DNA of 64,000 nt from Hornefia butyriciproducens. Lineage in GTDB: Bacteria > Bacillota > Clostridia > Peptostreptococcales > Anaerovoracaceae. How positions within the stretch are numbered: the first letter of the stretch is position 1; each line of letters opens with the position of its first letter. Under the pieces are notes generated by a model. The model did not search any database, was not told the DNA's origin, and saw only the letters and a program-made list of their open reading frames with translations. Made by a program: the position numbers and the translations under genes. The stretch covers positions 124,001 through 188,000 of the forward strand of contig NZ_VUMZ01000004.1 of NCBI RefSeq assembly GCF_009695915.1. The letters are read 5' to 3'. Positions 36,845 through 44,888 of the stretch are shown here, piece by piece.

Positions 36845-37612
36845 CTACGCCCGGATCGGGCCGTTATGCTCATAGGCCGGCATCAGTTTCAGTTTGAAGA
36901 GATTCTGCGCATGCTTCCGGTCAATTTTTTCCTTTGTTTCCGGATCCTCGCAGACGCCGGTCCGAATGTAGCGGTCCAGGGCGTCATATGTAAATCCCAG
37001 GTGTTCTTCGTCCGTCAGCGGTGTGAGTCCGTCGATGGGAACCTTGAACACGAGTTCCTCCGGCAGCCCCAGCTCCATACCGACCGCGCGAACCTCCTCC
37101 ACAGTCAGCTGTGACAGCGGAGAAAAGTCTCCTGCACCGTCGCCGTATCTGGTGGCGTACCCCACCCAGTCCTCGGACAGGTTGCAGGTGTTCGCCACGC
37201 GTCCGTTCATCGACTGTGCCACTGCATAGACGGTCGCCATCCGGAGGCGCGCCGGCAGGTTAGTCACGGTCTGATCTGAAATTTCACAGTCAAGCTGCGC
37301 CTTCAGTTCCTTCATCAGCCCGCTGTATCCGTCGCGGATATTAATGACCGCATGAGGAATTCCGAGGTGCGCCACCAGTTTTTTCGATGCGTCGATATCC
37401 GCCTGCTCCCCGTTGGGCAGAAGCACGCCGAATACCCGGTCTTTTCCCAGGGCCCGGACACAGAGCGCTGCGACGACAGAACTGTCCTTCCCGCCGCTGA
37501 TGGCCACCACTGCCCGGCAGTCCTTTCCGTTCTCTTCAAAAAAATTGCGGATCCACGCCGTAATGCTTTCTGTTACCTTTGCAGCGTCAAAATCAGGATC
37601 GTATAATTTCAT
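36845..37612 (-). CDS. nadE: Ammonia-dependent NAD(+) synthetase
   Basis: 255 residues, the short form without a glutaminase domain. P-loop of the PP-motif VAISGGKDSSVVAALCVRALG, and CNLSEDWVGYATRYGDGAGDFSPL is the NaAD/ATP-binding region. It amidates nicotinate adenine dinucleotide using free ammonia. First gene of a likely nadE-murE-BTAD operon. Confidence 0.95.
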   Translation of the reverse strand: MKLYDPDFDAAKVTESITAWIRNFFEENGKDCRAVVAISGGKDSSVVAALCVRALGKDRVFGVLLPNGEQADIDASKKLVAHLGIPHAVINIRDGYSGLMKELKAQLDCEISDQTVTNLPARLRMATVYAVAQSMNGRVANTCNLSEDWVGYATRYGDGAGDFSPLSQLTVEEVRAVGMELGLPEELVFKVPIDGLTPLTDEEHLGFTYDALDRYIRTGVCEDPETKEKIDRKHAQNLFKLKLMPAYEHNGPIRA

Positions 37613-37677
37613 AACTGACCTCCTCGTATCATTTCCTGTCGCGGCTCCGCACGTCCGCCGCCGCAGGATATCGTAAT

Positions 37678-37686
37678 ATTATAGCA
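37678..37686 (-). promoter_or_regulatory. nadE promoter (extended -10)
   Basis: The minus strand reads TGCTATAAT; no clear -35. It is back-to-back with the AIM24 gene promoter. Confidence 0.6.
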
Positions 37687-37691
37687 CACTA

Positions 37692-37720
37692 TTGCAAGGA
37701 GGTACAGATTCCGATATAAT
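37692..37720 (+). promoter_or_regulatory. Promoter of the AIM24 gene
   Basis: TTGCAA (37692-37697), 17-bp spacer, TATAAT (37715-37720). The leader is about 185 bases and contains a 14-bp direct repeat (GAGAAGCTTAAT-like, three copies at 37848-37888) and a GC-rich stretch without a recognised riboswitch. Confidence 0.75.
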
Positions 37721-37909
37721 TAGTGCAAATCAGTGCAGGTCTTTTATCCCGTCGCACTCAGCGTGCGGGGACAAAGGATGTCCGCGGCGGCGCGGCGCGC
37801 AAAACTCCTGCAGCATACGCCGGCACGCACTGAGTAAGTATATTGGGAGAAGCTTAATTTGAGAAGCTTAATCGGAGAAACTTAATTCCTGTAGAGAAAG
37901 GAGCCGCAG

Positions 37910-38587
37910 ATGCAGTACAGAATCGAAGGAACGCCGCTTCCGGTGGTCATTTGCAACGTAGAACCGGGAGAAACACTGATCACAGAAAAGGGCGCCATGA
38001 GCTGGATGAGCCCGAACATGAAAATGGAAACCAACGCGGGAGGCTTTGGAAAAGCTCTCGGACGGATGTTTTCCGGAGAAAGCATATTCCTGAACCGGTA
38101 CAGCGCCCAGGGCGGCCCCGGAGAAATCGCATTCGCGACCTCCTTCCCCGGAAGCATCAAGGCTTATGACATCGCGCCGGGACGGGAGATCGTCGCACAG
38201 AAATCCTCATTTCTGGCCAGTGAGGCGGGCGTGGAGCTTTCTGTATTTTTCCAGAAAAAAATCGGATCCGGGCTGTTCGGCGGAGAGGGCTTCATCATGC
38301 AGAAGCTCTCAGGACACGGAACGGCTTTCCTTGAAATCGACGGGTCTGTGGTGGAGTATGAGCTGGGATCGGGACAGAGCATCATCGTGGACACCGGATA
38401 TCTCGCGGCGATGGATGCCACCTGCTCCATCGAGATCGTCACCGTGCCGGGCCTGAAGAACATGGTCTTCGGAGGCGAGGGCGTCTTTAATACGGTAATC
38501 CATGGACCGGGGAAGGTTCTTCTTCAGACCATGCCGATTAACTCTGTAGCAGGCGCTCTGATTCCCTATCTCCCCACAGGAAACTGA
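37910..38587 (+). CDS. AIM24 family protein
   Basis: 225 residues of the TIGR00266/AIM24 beta-rich family. VEPGETLITEKGAMSWMSPNMKMETNAGGFGKALGRMFSGES is the hallmark start (key elements GAMSWM and GGFG), and a Gly-rich body with short beta repeats follows. The family's biochemical role is unknown; the mitochondrial yeast homologue affects membrane morphology. AAAGGAG precedes the ATG. Confidence 0.9.
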   Translation: MQYRIEGTPLPVVICNVEPGETLITEKGAMSWMSPNMKMETNAGGFGKALGRMFSGESIFLNRYSAQGGPGEIAFATSFPGSIKAYDIAPGREIVAQKSSFLASEAGVELSVFFQKKIGSGLFGGEGFIMQKLSGHGTAFLEIDGSVVEYELGSGQSIIVDTGYLAAMDATCSIEIVTVPGLKNMVFGGEGVFNTVIHGPGKVLLQTMPINSVAGALIPYLPTGN

Positions 38588-38594
38588 ACCCCTT

Positions 38595-38730
38595 AAGCGA
38601 CCCGGGCGGAATCCGCCTGGAGCCCGAATGAAACCCGGCGGAAGTCCCGGCCGGAATCCGGATGTCATGCGGCGAACATCCGCGGATATCCGGCGAACAT
38701 TCACAGACATCCGACCGGCAAAGGATGGAC
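38595..38730. repeat. Degenerate repeats between the AIM24 gene and proB
   Basis: Repeated GGCGGAA and GGCGAACATYCGCGG motifs fill most of this gap. It lies just after the AIM24 stop. No open frame of interest. Confidence 0.5.
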
Positions 38731-38738
38731 ACGATACA

Positions 38739-39551
38739 ATGAACAATATTATCAAAAATAGCAGACGTATTGTAATCAAGGTAGGAACCAGCACGCTGAC
38801 CTACCCCAGCGGAAAAATCAATTTCCGTCATATGGGCAATCTCTGCCGGGTCATCACAGACCTGCAAAACTCGGGACGCGAGGTGACGCTGGTCACCTCC
38901 GCCGCAATCGGCGTGGGAATGGGGAAACTGGGCGTCGAAAAACGTCCGCAGGACACCAGCCGGAAACAGGCTCTGGCTGCCGTCGGACAGTGCGAGCTGA
39001 TGTTTCTGTACGACAAGCTGTTTGGCGAATACAACCAGACCGTCGCTCAGATCCTGCTGACCGCTGACGTCGTGGACAGCGAGATCACCCGAAACAACGT
39101 CATCAATACCTTCACCCGGCTGCTGGAGCTAGGCATCATCCCCATCGTCAACGAGAACGACACAGTGGCCACCGCAGAGCTGGAGGGCCGCAGAATCGGA
39201 GACAACGACACGCTCTCCGCTATTGTCGCGAAGCTCATCGGCGCGGAAACACTGGTACTGATGACTGACATCGACGGACTGTATACCGCCAATCCGGCGG
39301 AAGTTCCGAACGCCACTCTGATTCCCGTTGTGCCTGAAATCACGCCGCAGATCGTAAAGCTCGCCGGAAAACCCGGTTCGCGGCTGGGAACCGGCGGGAT
39401 GGCCACCAAAATCAGCGCCGCCCGGATCGCCACGGCGGCCGGCATTCCCTGCTGCGTAATCCAGGGCGCCGACCCGGAAAATCTGTACCGTCTGTTTGAC
39501 GGAGAAAGCATCGGCACGCTGTTTCTGCCGATGCGGGAGGAGACAAAATGA
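38739..39551 (+). CDS. proB: Glutamate 5-kinase
   Basis: 270 residues, without the C-terminal PUA domain found in many homologues. IVIKVGTSTLTYPSGKINF is the N-terminal signature, NENDTVAT binds glutamate, and DIDGLYTANPAEVPNA and GTGGMATKISAARIAT follow. It catalyses the first step of proline synthesis and is usually feedback-inhibited by proline. ATG 38739 has only a weak AAGGAT. Overlaps proA by 4 bases (ATGA). Confidence 0.94.
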   Translation: MNNIIKNSRRIVIKVGTSTLTYPSGKINFRHMGNLCRVITDLQNSGREVTLVTSAAIGVGMGKLGVEKRPQDTSRKQALAAVGQCELMFLYDKLFGEYNQTVAQILLTADVVDSEITRNNVINTFTRLLELGIIPIVNENDTVATAELEGRRIGDNDTLSAIVAKLIGAETLVLMTDIDGLYTANPAEVPNATLIPVVPEITPQIVKLAGKPGSRLGTGGMATKISAARIATAAGIPCCVIQGADPENLYRLFDGESIGTLFLPMREETK

Positions 39552-40792
39552 CTGAGTTGGAAAAGATGGGAGCCCGGGCGAAGGACGCCGCCGGAATCCT
39601 GCGCATCGTTTCCTCGGAAGACAAAGAACTGGCCCTCAAGGAAGTCGCCGGAGCACTGATTCGCCGGCAGTCCGAGATTCTGGAGGCGAACCGGCAGGAT
39701 CTCGCTGCCGCAGAAGCCGGCGGGATGCCACGGTCTATGCTGGATCGTCTGGCTCTCTCCGAAGAACGCATCCGCGGCATGGCTGACGGCGTGACTGCCG
39801 TCTCGGAATGGCCGGATCCCGTAGGCCGCGTTCTGGAGGAATACGACCTGCCCAACGGACTTCATGTCCGCAGAGTCAGCGTCCCCCTCGGCGTCATCGG
39901 AATCATCTTCGAAGCGCGCCCCAATGTGACGAGCGACTGTGCCGCCCTCTGCATCCGGGCCGGCAGCGCCTGTATCCTGCGTGGCGGAAAAGAAGCGTTC
40001 CGGACGAATCTGGCGGTAACCCGCATCATGCGCGAGGCCCTCTCCGACAGCCCTCTGCCCGCAGACTGCGTTCAGCTCGTGACCGACACTGACCGGCGCT
40101 CCGCCACGGAAATGATGAATCTGACGGAATATCTGGACGTGCTGATTCCCCGCGGCGGCGCAGGGCTGATCCGCAGCGTCGTGGACAATGCCCGCGTTCC
40201 GGTCATTGAAACCGGAGCCGGAAACTGCCACATCTATGTGGACAAAGCCGCCAGCGTGGAGATGGCTGCCGCCATCGCGGTCAACGCCAAAACCTCCCGT
40301 CCCTCCGTGTGCAACGCGGCGGAAAAGCTTCTGGTTCACCGGGAAATCGCGGACATGGCTCTGCCGGTTATCGGAAAGCGGCTCCGCGAGAAGGCGGTTG
40401 AGCTCAGAGGTGATGACGCCTCCCGGGAGATTTTCCGCGATATCCGTCCGGCGACGGATGATGACTGGGGGAAAGAGTATGTCGACTTAATCATGGGCGT
40501 GCGGATTGTGGATTCCATCGAGGAGGCCATCCGGCACATCGAGCGCTGGTCCACTCATCACAGTGACTGCATCGTCACGGAGGATCCCGCCGCCGCGGCA
40601 AAATTCCAGACAGAGGTGGATTCTGCAGTGGTGTATCACAACGCTTCGACCCGATTTACGGACGGCGGTGAGCTGGGCCTGGGTGCAGAAATCGGCATCT
40701 CCACCCAGAAACTCCACGCCAGAGGCCCCATGGGCGTAAACCAGCTGGTCACCTACAAGTACATCATCGACGGGAATGGGCAAATTCGATAA
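39548..40792 (+). CDS. proA: Gamma-glutamyl phosphate reductase
   Basis: 414 residues. Catalytic cysteine in NAKTSRPSVCNAAEKLLVH, and the PROSITE-type VDSAVVYHNASTRFTDGGELGLGAEIGIST region near the C-terminus. NADPH-dependent reduction of glutamyl phosphate to the semialdehyde. Translationally coupled to proB. proC is not in this window. Confidence 0.95.
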   Translation: MTELEKMGARAKDAAGILRIVSSEDKELALKEVAGALIRRQSEILEANRQDLAAAEAGGMPRSMLDRLALSEERIRGMADGVTAVSEWPDPVGRVLEEYDLPNGLHVRRVSVPLGVIGIIFEARPNVTSDCAALCIRAGSACILRGGKEAFRTNLAVTRIMREALSDSPLPADCVQLVTDTDRRSATEMMNLTEYLDVLIPRGGAGLIRSVVDNARVPVIETGAGNCHIYVDKAASVEMAAAIAVNAKTSRPSVCNAAEKLLVHREIADMALPVIGKRLREKAVELRGDDASREIFRDIRPATDDDWGKEYVDLIMGVRIVDSIEEAIRHIERWSTHHSDCIVTEDPAAAAKFQTEVDSAVVYHNASTRFTDGGELGLGAEIGISTQKLHARGPMGVNQLVTYKYIIDGNGQIR

Positions 40793-40811
40793 AAATTCTT
40801 TGATTTTTTTG

Positions 40812-40840
40812 TTGACAAAACCAAATCGGGGTAGTATGAT
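40812..40840 (+). promoter_or_regulatory. Promoter of the tryptophan T-box leader
   Basis: TTGACA (40812-40817), 17-bp spacer, TATGAT (40835-40840). Start expected near 40847. Confidence 0.8.
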
Positions 40841-40846
40841 AGAGAA

Positions 40847-41132
40847 AAATCAACATTGAAAACCGTTGAAGGAGAAGAGTACATGCGGAAACCGCCTTCG
40901 GAGAGAGCAGCCGATGGTGAGATGGCGCAGGCACGGGTCGTATGGAATGGACTCCCGAGGGCAAACCGAACAGGCAACTCAGTAGGGGCGACGGAGAAGC
41001 AGCTCCGTGAACAAAGGCAGCATATGATTGTATGCGCAGAGCGGGCGCGCAAGCGTCAAGCCGGGTGGCACCGCAAGAGAGGATTACGGCTCTTGTCCCA
41101 GCATTTTCAGGTTGGGACGGGAGTCTTTTTTG
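40847..41132 (+). promoter_or_regulatory. T-box leader, specifier UGG (tRNA-Trp)
   Basis: The leader contains the stem I markers GAGAGCAGCCGATGGTGA and, after the distal loop, a specifier UGG at 40948-40950 followed by A. The T-box GCCGGGTGGCACCGC lies at 41059-41075 in the antiterminator. A rho-independent terminator (CTCTTGTCCCA, loop, TGGGACGGGAG, then TTTTTT) spans 41090-41132. It should allow transcription of the TrpB-like gene when tRNA-Trp is uncharged. Confidence 0.9.
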
Positions 41133-41190
41133 TGCGGAGCACAGAACGGCACTGCCGTCCCCCAGCAGAATACAAGGAGGAGACATTACC

Positions 41191-42585
41191 ATGACTGACA
41201 AAGAAAAGAAAATCCCTTACAAAATCTATCTCTCTGAGAACGAAATGCCGACGCAGTACTATAATGTCAGAGCCGACATGAAAAAGAAACCGGCTCCGTT
41301 GCTGAACCCCGGCACGCTGAAGCCCATGACCGCCGAAGAGCTGGGGCATGTCTTCTGCGACGAGCTTGTACAGCAGGAGCTGAACGAGACGGACCCCTAC
41401 ATCGATATTCCTGAGGAAATCCGGAACTTCTACAGAATGTACCGTCCCTCTCCGCTGGTCCGCGCTTACTGCCTGGAGGAGAAGCTTCAGACGCCGGCGA
41501 AGATCTACTACAAATTTGAAGGGAACAATACCAGCGGTTCCCATAAACTGAACTCCGCCATCGCTCAGGCCTATTACGCCAAGAAGCAGGGTCTGAAAGG
41601 CGTTACCACCGAAACCGGCGCCGGTCAGTGGGGAACAGCCCTTTCCATGGCCTGCTCCTACTTCGGACTGGACTGCAAGGTCTTCATGGTCAAGGTGTCC
41701 TATGAACAGAAGCCCTTCCGCCGGGAGGTTATGAGAACCTACGGCGCTTCCGTCACACCGTCGCCCTCTATGGAGACGGAAGTCGGAAAGAAGATCAATG
41801 CGGAATTCCCGGGAACAACCGGTTCTCTGGGCTGCGCCATCTCCGAGGCGGTGGAGGTCGCCACCTCCACTGAGGGATACCGTTATGTTCTGGGCAGCGT
41901 GCTGAGCCAGGTCCTGCTCCATCAGAGTGTGATCGGTCTGGAAACAAAGATCGCGCTAGACAAATATGATATCAGGCCGGACATCATCATCGGCTGCGCC
42001 GGCGGAGGCTCCAACCTGGGCGGCCTGATCTCACCGTTCGCAGGCGAAATGCTCCGGGGCGAGGCGGATTACCGCATCATCGCAGTGGAGCCGAAATCCT
42101 GTCCGTCATTGACCAGAGGAAAGTATGTATACGACTTCTGCGACACCGGCGAGGTCTGCCCGCTGGCCAAGATGTACACCCTCGGGAGCCAGTTCATCCC
42201 CTCCCCGAACCATGCGGGCGGACTCCGTTTCCATGGCATGAGCTCCATCGTTTCCGAGCTTTACGATCAGGGATATATTGAGGCGAGAGCCTACGAGCAG
42301 ACGGAGGTCTTCGCCGCGGCTGAGGAATTCGCACGCTGCGAAGGTATTCTGCCGGCGCCGGAAAGCAGCCACGCCATTAAGGGTGCGATAGATGAGGCGC
42401 TGAAATGCAAGGAAACCGGAGAGGAAAAGACCATCGTCTTCGGCCTCACCGGCACAGGCTATTTCGACCTGACGGCGTACCAGCAGTTCAACGACGGAAC
42501 CATGACCGATTCCATCCCCACCGACGAAGACATCGCCGCCAGCCTTGCCAAGGTACCGCAGTTCCCCGGCAACGAAACGAAATAA
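41191..42585 (+). CDS. TrpB2-type tryptophan synthase beta-like enzyme
   Basis: 464 residues, fold-type II PLP enzyme. The Schiff-base lysine sits in NTSGSHKLNSAIAQAYYAKKQG, and TETGAGQWGTALSMACSYFGL is the catalytic glutamate region of the TrpB family. Length, N-terminal extension and these variants match TrpB2 (TrpEb_2), which works without TrpA on indole and serine. The tryptophan T-box in front supports a role in tryptophan supply. No trp operon is nearby. ATG 41191 with GGAGGAG chosen; the frame remains open 53 codons up through the T-box. Confidence 0.92.
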   Translation: MTDKEKKIPYKIYLSENEMPTQYYNVRADMKKKPAPLLNPGTLKPMTAEELGHVFCDELVQQELNETDPYIDIPEEIRNFYRMYRPSPLVRAYCLEEKLQTPAKIYYKFEGNNTSGSHKLNSAIAQAYYAKKQGLKGVTTETGAGQWGTALSMACSYFGLDCKVFMVKVSYEQKPFRREVMRTYGASVTPSPSMETEVGKKINAEFPGTTGSLGCAISEAVEVATSTEGYRYVLGSVLSQVLLHQSVIGLETKIALDKYDIRPDIIIGCAGGGSNLGGLISPFAGEMLRGEADYRIIAVEPKSCPSLTRGKYVYDFCDTGEVCPLAKMYTLGSQFIPSPNHAGGLRFHGMSSIVSELYDQGYIEARAYEQTEVFAAAEEFARCEGILPAPESSHAIKGAIDEALKCKETGEEKTIVFGLTGTGYFDLTAYQQFNDGTMTDSIPTDEDIAASLAKVPQFPGNETK

Positions 42586-42604
42586 AGTAAAATACCCATA
42601 ATAT

Positions 42605-42644
42605 AAAATCCGAAGCTGCCCGTATTCTCGCGGCTTCGGATTTT
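42605..42644. terminator. Bidirectional terminator between the TrpB2 gene and the ABC cassette
   Basis: AAAATCCGAAGC, 16-base loop, GCTTCGGATTTT, with T-runs on both strands, between convergent transcripts. Confidence 0.85.
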
Positions 42645-42656
42645 ATTCTGCCGATA

Positions 42657-43232
42657 TCACCAGTTTTCGTTATTTTTCCGGTTCGAGTAATATTTTTCCA
42701 GTTCCTCCAGATACTCGTCGGTATATCTGACTTTGTGCCTGCTGAATTTTTTTATCTGGTGCGAAATCTCCTTCTCTTCTTTGTCGAGCTTTTTCGTTCC
42801 ACTGTTTTCATATTCTATTTGAACATTCCAGACATAGGTTCCAATGTTCTTTGTCAGCACCGCCACCTTACTTTTCCGCAGAGCTTTCTGCTCCTCTTCT
42901 TCTGCATAATATGCGGTAAGTTTCTGAAAAAATCCCGCTCCGTATTCTGCTTTCATTATCGCGGTTTCGCTCTGCCTCACCTTCGGACAATTGTCCAGCA
43001 TCACATTCAAGTTCTTCCTGACCCTCTTTTTCATTTCACTGCTGAGCTGTCCCTCTCTCTGGATCGAAACCACAATCAACTCGGCTTCTTTATATGCTTT
43101 TTCCCATTGCTCCATGATTTTCTTCTGCCGAATGCTTTCTTCAGATTCTGTCCGAGTTTCATTTTCTGCACATCCCGTCAGAATAAGTACGAGCATCAGC
43201 AGTATCATGGAAAATTCAGCCATTCTCTTCAT
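42657..43232 (-). CDS. Putative lipoprotein of ABC cassette
   Basis: 191 residues. Hydrophobic N-terminus ending in lipobox LTGC, then a Glu/Lys-rich, coiled-coil-prone exterior domain (RTESEESIRQKKIMEQWEKAYKEAE). Family not recognised. It overlaps the ABC ATPase gene by 17 bases, so it is part of that operon. It may be an immunity or accessory protein. Confidence 0.75.
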   Translation of the reverse strand: MKRMAEFSMILLMLVLILTGCAENETRTESEESIRQKKIMEQWEKAYKEAELIVVSIQREGQLSSEMKKRVRKNLNVMLDNCPKVRQSETAIMKAEYGAGFFQKLTAYYAEEEEQKALRKSKVAVLTKNIGTYVWNVQIEYENSGTKKLDKEEKEISHQIKKFSRHKVRYTDEYLEELEKYYSNRKNNENW

Positions 43233-43869
43233 CGCGCCCCTCCTGCAGCATCAGTTTTCCTGAATCCATCAGGAGCACCTCGTCGCACATATTTCTCAAA
43301 TCATTGTCATGGTGTGTGGCAATCACGATAAGCGCCCCACGTTTCTTTTCCTGTTGAATCACATCATAAATCTGCTGCACGCCTTTATGATCAACAGCAT
43401 TTGTCGGTTCGTCCAGTAATATTATTTTCTGTTTCTCAAAGAATGCCTGTGCGATATTCAGTCTCTGTTTCATCCCCAGAGAGAATTTCCGGACTTTTAA
43501 TTCTGATTCTGGGTCAAGCCCTACCCTTTCCAATGCAAGCCTGATGTCATCCTGCGACGCCACGTTTTTAATCTTTGAAAGCCGGATAAGATTCTCATAT
43601 GCCGTATAGTATGGCAGAAGTTCCATATTCTCAATTACAACGCCTACATCCGGCAGCATGGGAATCTCCTCATGCAGTATTTTCCCTTCATAGAGAACCT
43701 TCCCTTCTGTAGGGCGAATCAGGCCGGAAAGCATTCTCAAAAGCATTGTTTTCCCTGATCCGTTAACGCCAAACAGCCCGTATACCACGCCGCTCTCAAA
43801 TGTATAGGAAATATCATCCAGCACGGTTTTCTTTTTCAATCTCTTTGTCACATGAACTAATTCTAGCAT
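43216..43869 (-). CDS. ABC transporter ATP-binding protein
   Basis: 217 residues. Walker A FGVNGSGKTMLLRML, signature FSLGMKQRLNIAQAF, Walker B KIILLDEPTNAVD. Resembles the ATPases of ABC-2 type exporters linked to bacteriocins or lantibiotic immunity. It is separated from the permease genes by a repeat element but lies on the same strand. Low GC compared with flanking genes. Confidence 0.9.
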   Translation of the reverse strand: MLELVHVTKRLKKKTVLDDISYTFESGVVYGLFGVNGSGKTMLLRMLSGLIRPTEGKVLYEGKILHEEIPMLPDVGVVIENMELLPYYTAYENLIRLSKIKNVASQDDIRLALERVGLDPESELKVRKFSLGMKQRLNIAQAFFEKQKIILLDEPTNAVDHKGVQQIYDVIQQEKKRGALIVIATHHDNDLRNMCDEVLLMDSGKLMLQEGRDEENG

Positions 43870-43880
43870 TTCCCCCTCCT

Positions 43881-44146
43881 AAATTAATGCGTGCTCAGCT
43901 ATCGAATATGCTTGAAATATCAATAATATAAAGAGCATATTCGATGGCCTGCCGCAAGGTTTTCAAGCGTTTCGCCCGAAAACCTTGCGGCTGTGGGATT
44001 CGGAAACGGCCGAATCCCTGAGCACAAGCATCAATTAGTGTCTGCCGGCGCACCCTTCCATTGGATGGTGCGCCGCGGCGCTGCTGAAAAACTGCCGTCA
44101 GCGCCCATTAAGTCCGACGGGGACTTAATGAGCAGACACTAAATTA
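43881..44146 (+). repeat. Paired-cloverleaf element copy 2, complete, with AAATTA flanks
   Basis: The element proper is 43887-44140, flanked on both sides by AAATTA (43881-43886 and 44141-44146), a possible target-site duplication. Module A (43891-44025): outer stem GTGCTCAG/CTGAGCAC around hairpins ATCGAATATGCT/AGCATATTCGAT, GCCGCAAGGTTTTC/GAAAACCTTGCGGC and GGGATTCGG/CCGAATCCC. Linker AAGCATCAATT. Module B (44037-44140): outer stem AGTGTCTG/CAGACACT around GGCGCAC/GTGCGCC, GGCGCTG/CAGCGCC and ATTAAGTCC/GGACTTAAT. It ends in the stop codon (TAG) of the neighbouring permease gene. No coding potential. Confidence 0.88.
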
Positions 44147-44888
44147 TATCTGACCTGATGTAAATCCGACAAAAAACTATTGATATTAAAAAAGCCAATC
44201 CAATTACATACAGTATATCACTCATCGGGAAATCAGAGACCGCATAAAAATTGGATTTGCCCGCGTCATTTGAAAATGCATAATACGCCGGAAACAGCAG
44301 CCCGATAAATCTGTTTTTTCCATTGCTGTTCAATAATACCGGCAACACGACGGAAAGGATGAAATACAGATTGGCAATTATAAATGAGACTGTCATATCT
44401 GTGAACAACTCAAGAAAATACATGATCATAGTTACAAAAAGCAGCCCTGAATAATATCTGAATATCTCCTGTAACCACACTTCTGTTTTCAATTCGCCGG
44501 CCGCCTGATGAAATATCAGAAAGAAAATCAATACCTCCGCAGTTACTATCATCGCTAATTGCGCAGCAGCGCCCGAAAACGCATTTACGATAATATGATA
44601 TCTGCTCTTATTTCGTACGATTTCAAGCACTGCATAGCCGGAAATCAGATTTCCGGCACCGCCCCAGAAAATCAGTAGAATAAACGGAACCACAAAGTAC
44701 ACCTTCATAAGTGACAGCACGATCCCGGATGCGCCGGAAATGTGCGGTTCGAGTTCGCAGAACATCAACGGACTTTCATAACCGATAAGATATTTTCCGG
44801 CTAATGCCTGAAACAACACGGCACAAAGCAACACGACATATGTTCCCTGTTTGTTCAGATTATTGCATAACATCCCTTTTCTCCTCAA
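44139..44888 (-). CDS. ABC-2 type membrane protein, third permease of the cassette
   Basis: 249 residues with about six membrane helices (for example VYFVVPFILLIFWGGAGNL and LYFILSVVLPVLL). No family motif seen; part of the AT-rich cassette. Its TAG stop is formed where the repeat element joins. Overlaps the previous permease gene by 29 bases. Confidence 0.75.
   Translation of the reverse strand: MRRKGMLCNNLNKQGTYVVLLCAVLFQALAGKYLIGYESPLMFCELEPHISGASGIVLSLMKVYFVVPFILLIFWGGAGNLISGYAVLEIVRNKSRYHIIVNAFSGAAAQLAMIVTAEVLIFFLIFHQAAGELKTEVWLQEIFRYYSGLLFVTMIMYFLELFTDMTVSFIIANLYFILSVVLPVLLNSNGKNRFIGLLFPAYYAFSNDAGKSNFYAVSDFPMSDILYVIGLAFLISIVFCRIYIRSDII

Noticed and set aside
39047-40339. 430-codon open frame antisense to proBA
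   Set aside because: Shadow of two well-defined enzymes.
43887-44140. Cloverleaf modules as tRNA-like genes
   Set aside because: The arms lack T-loop and anticodon-loop consensus, the hairpins are too long and there is no acceptor-type 3' end.
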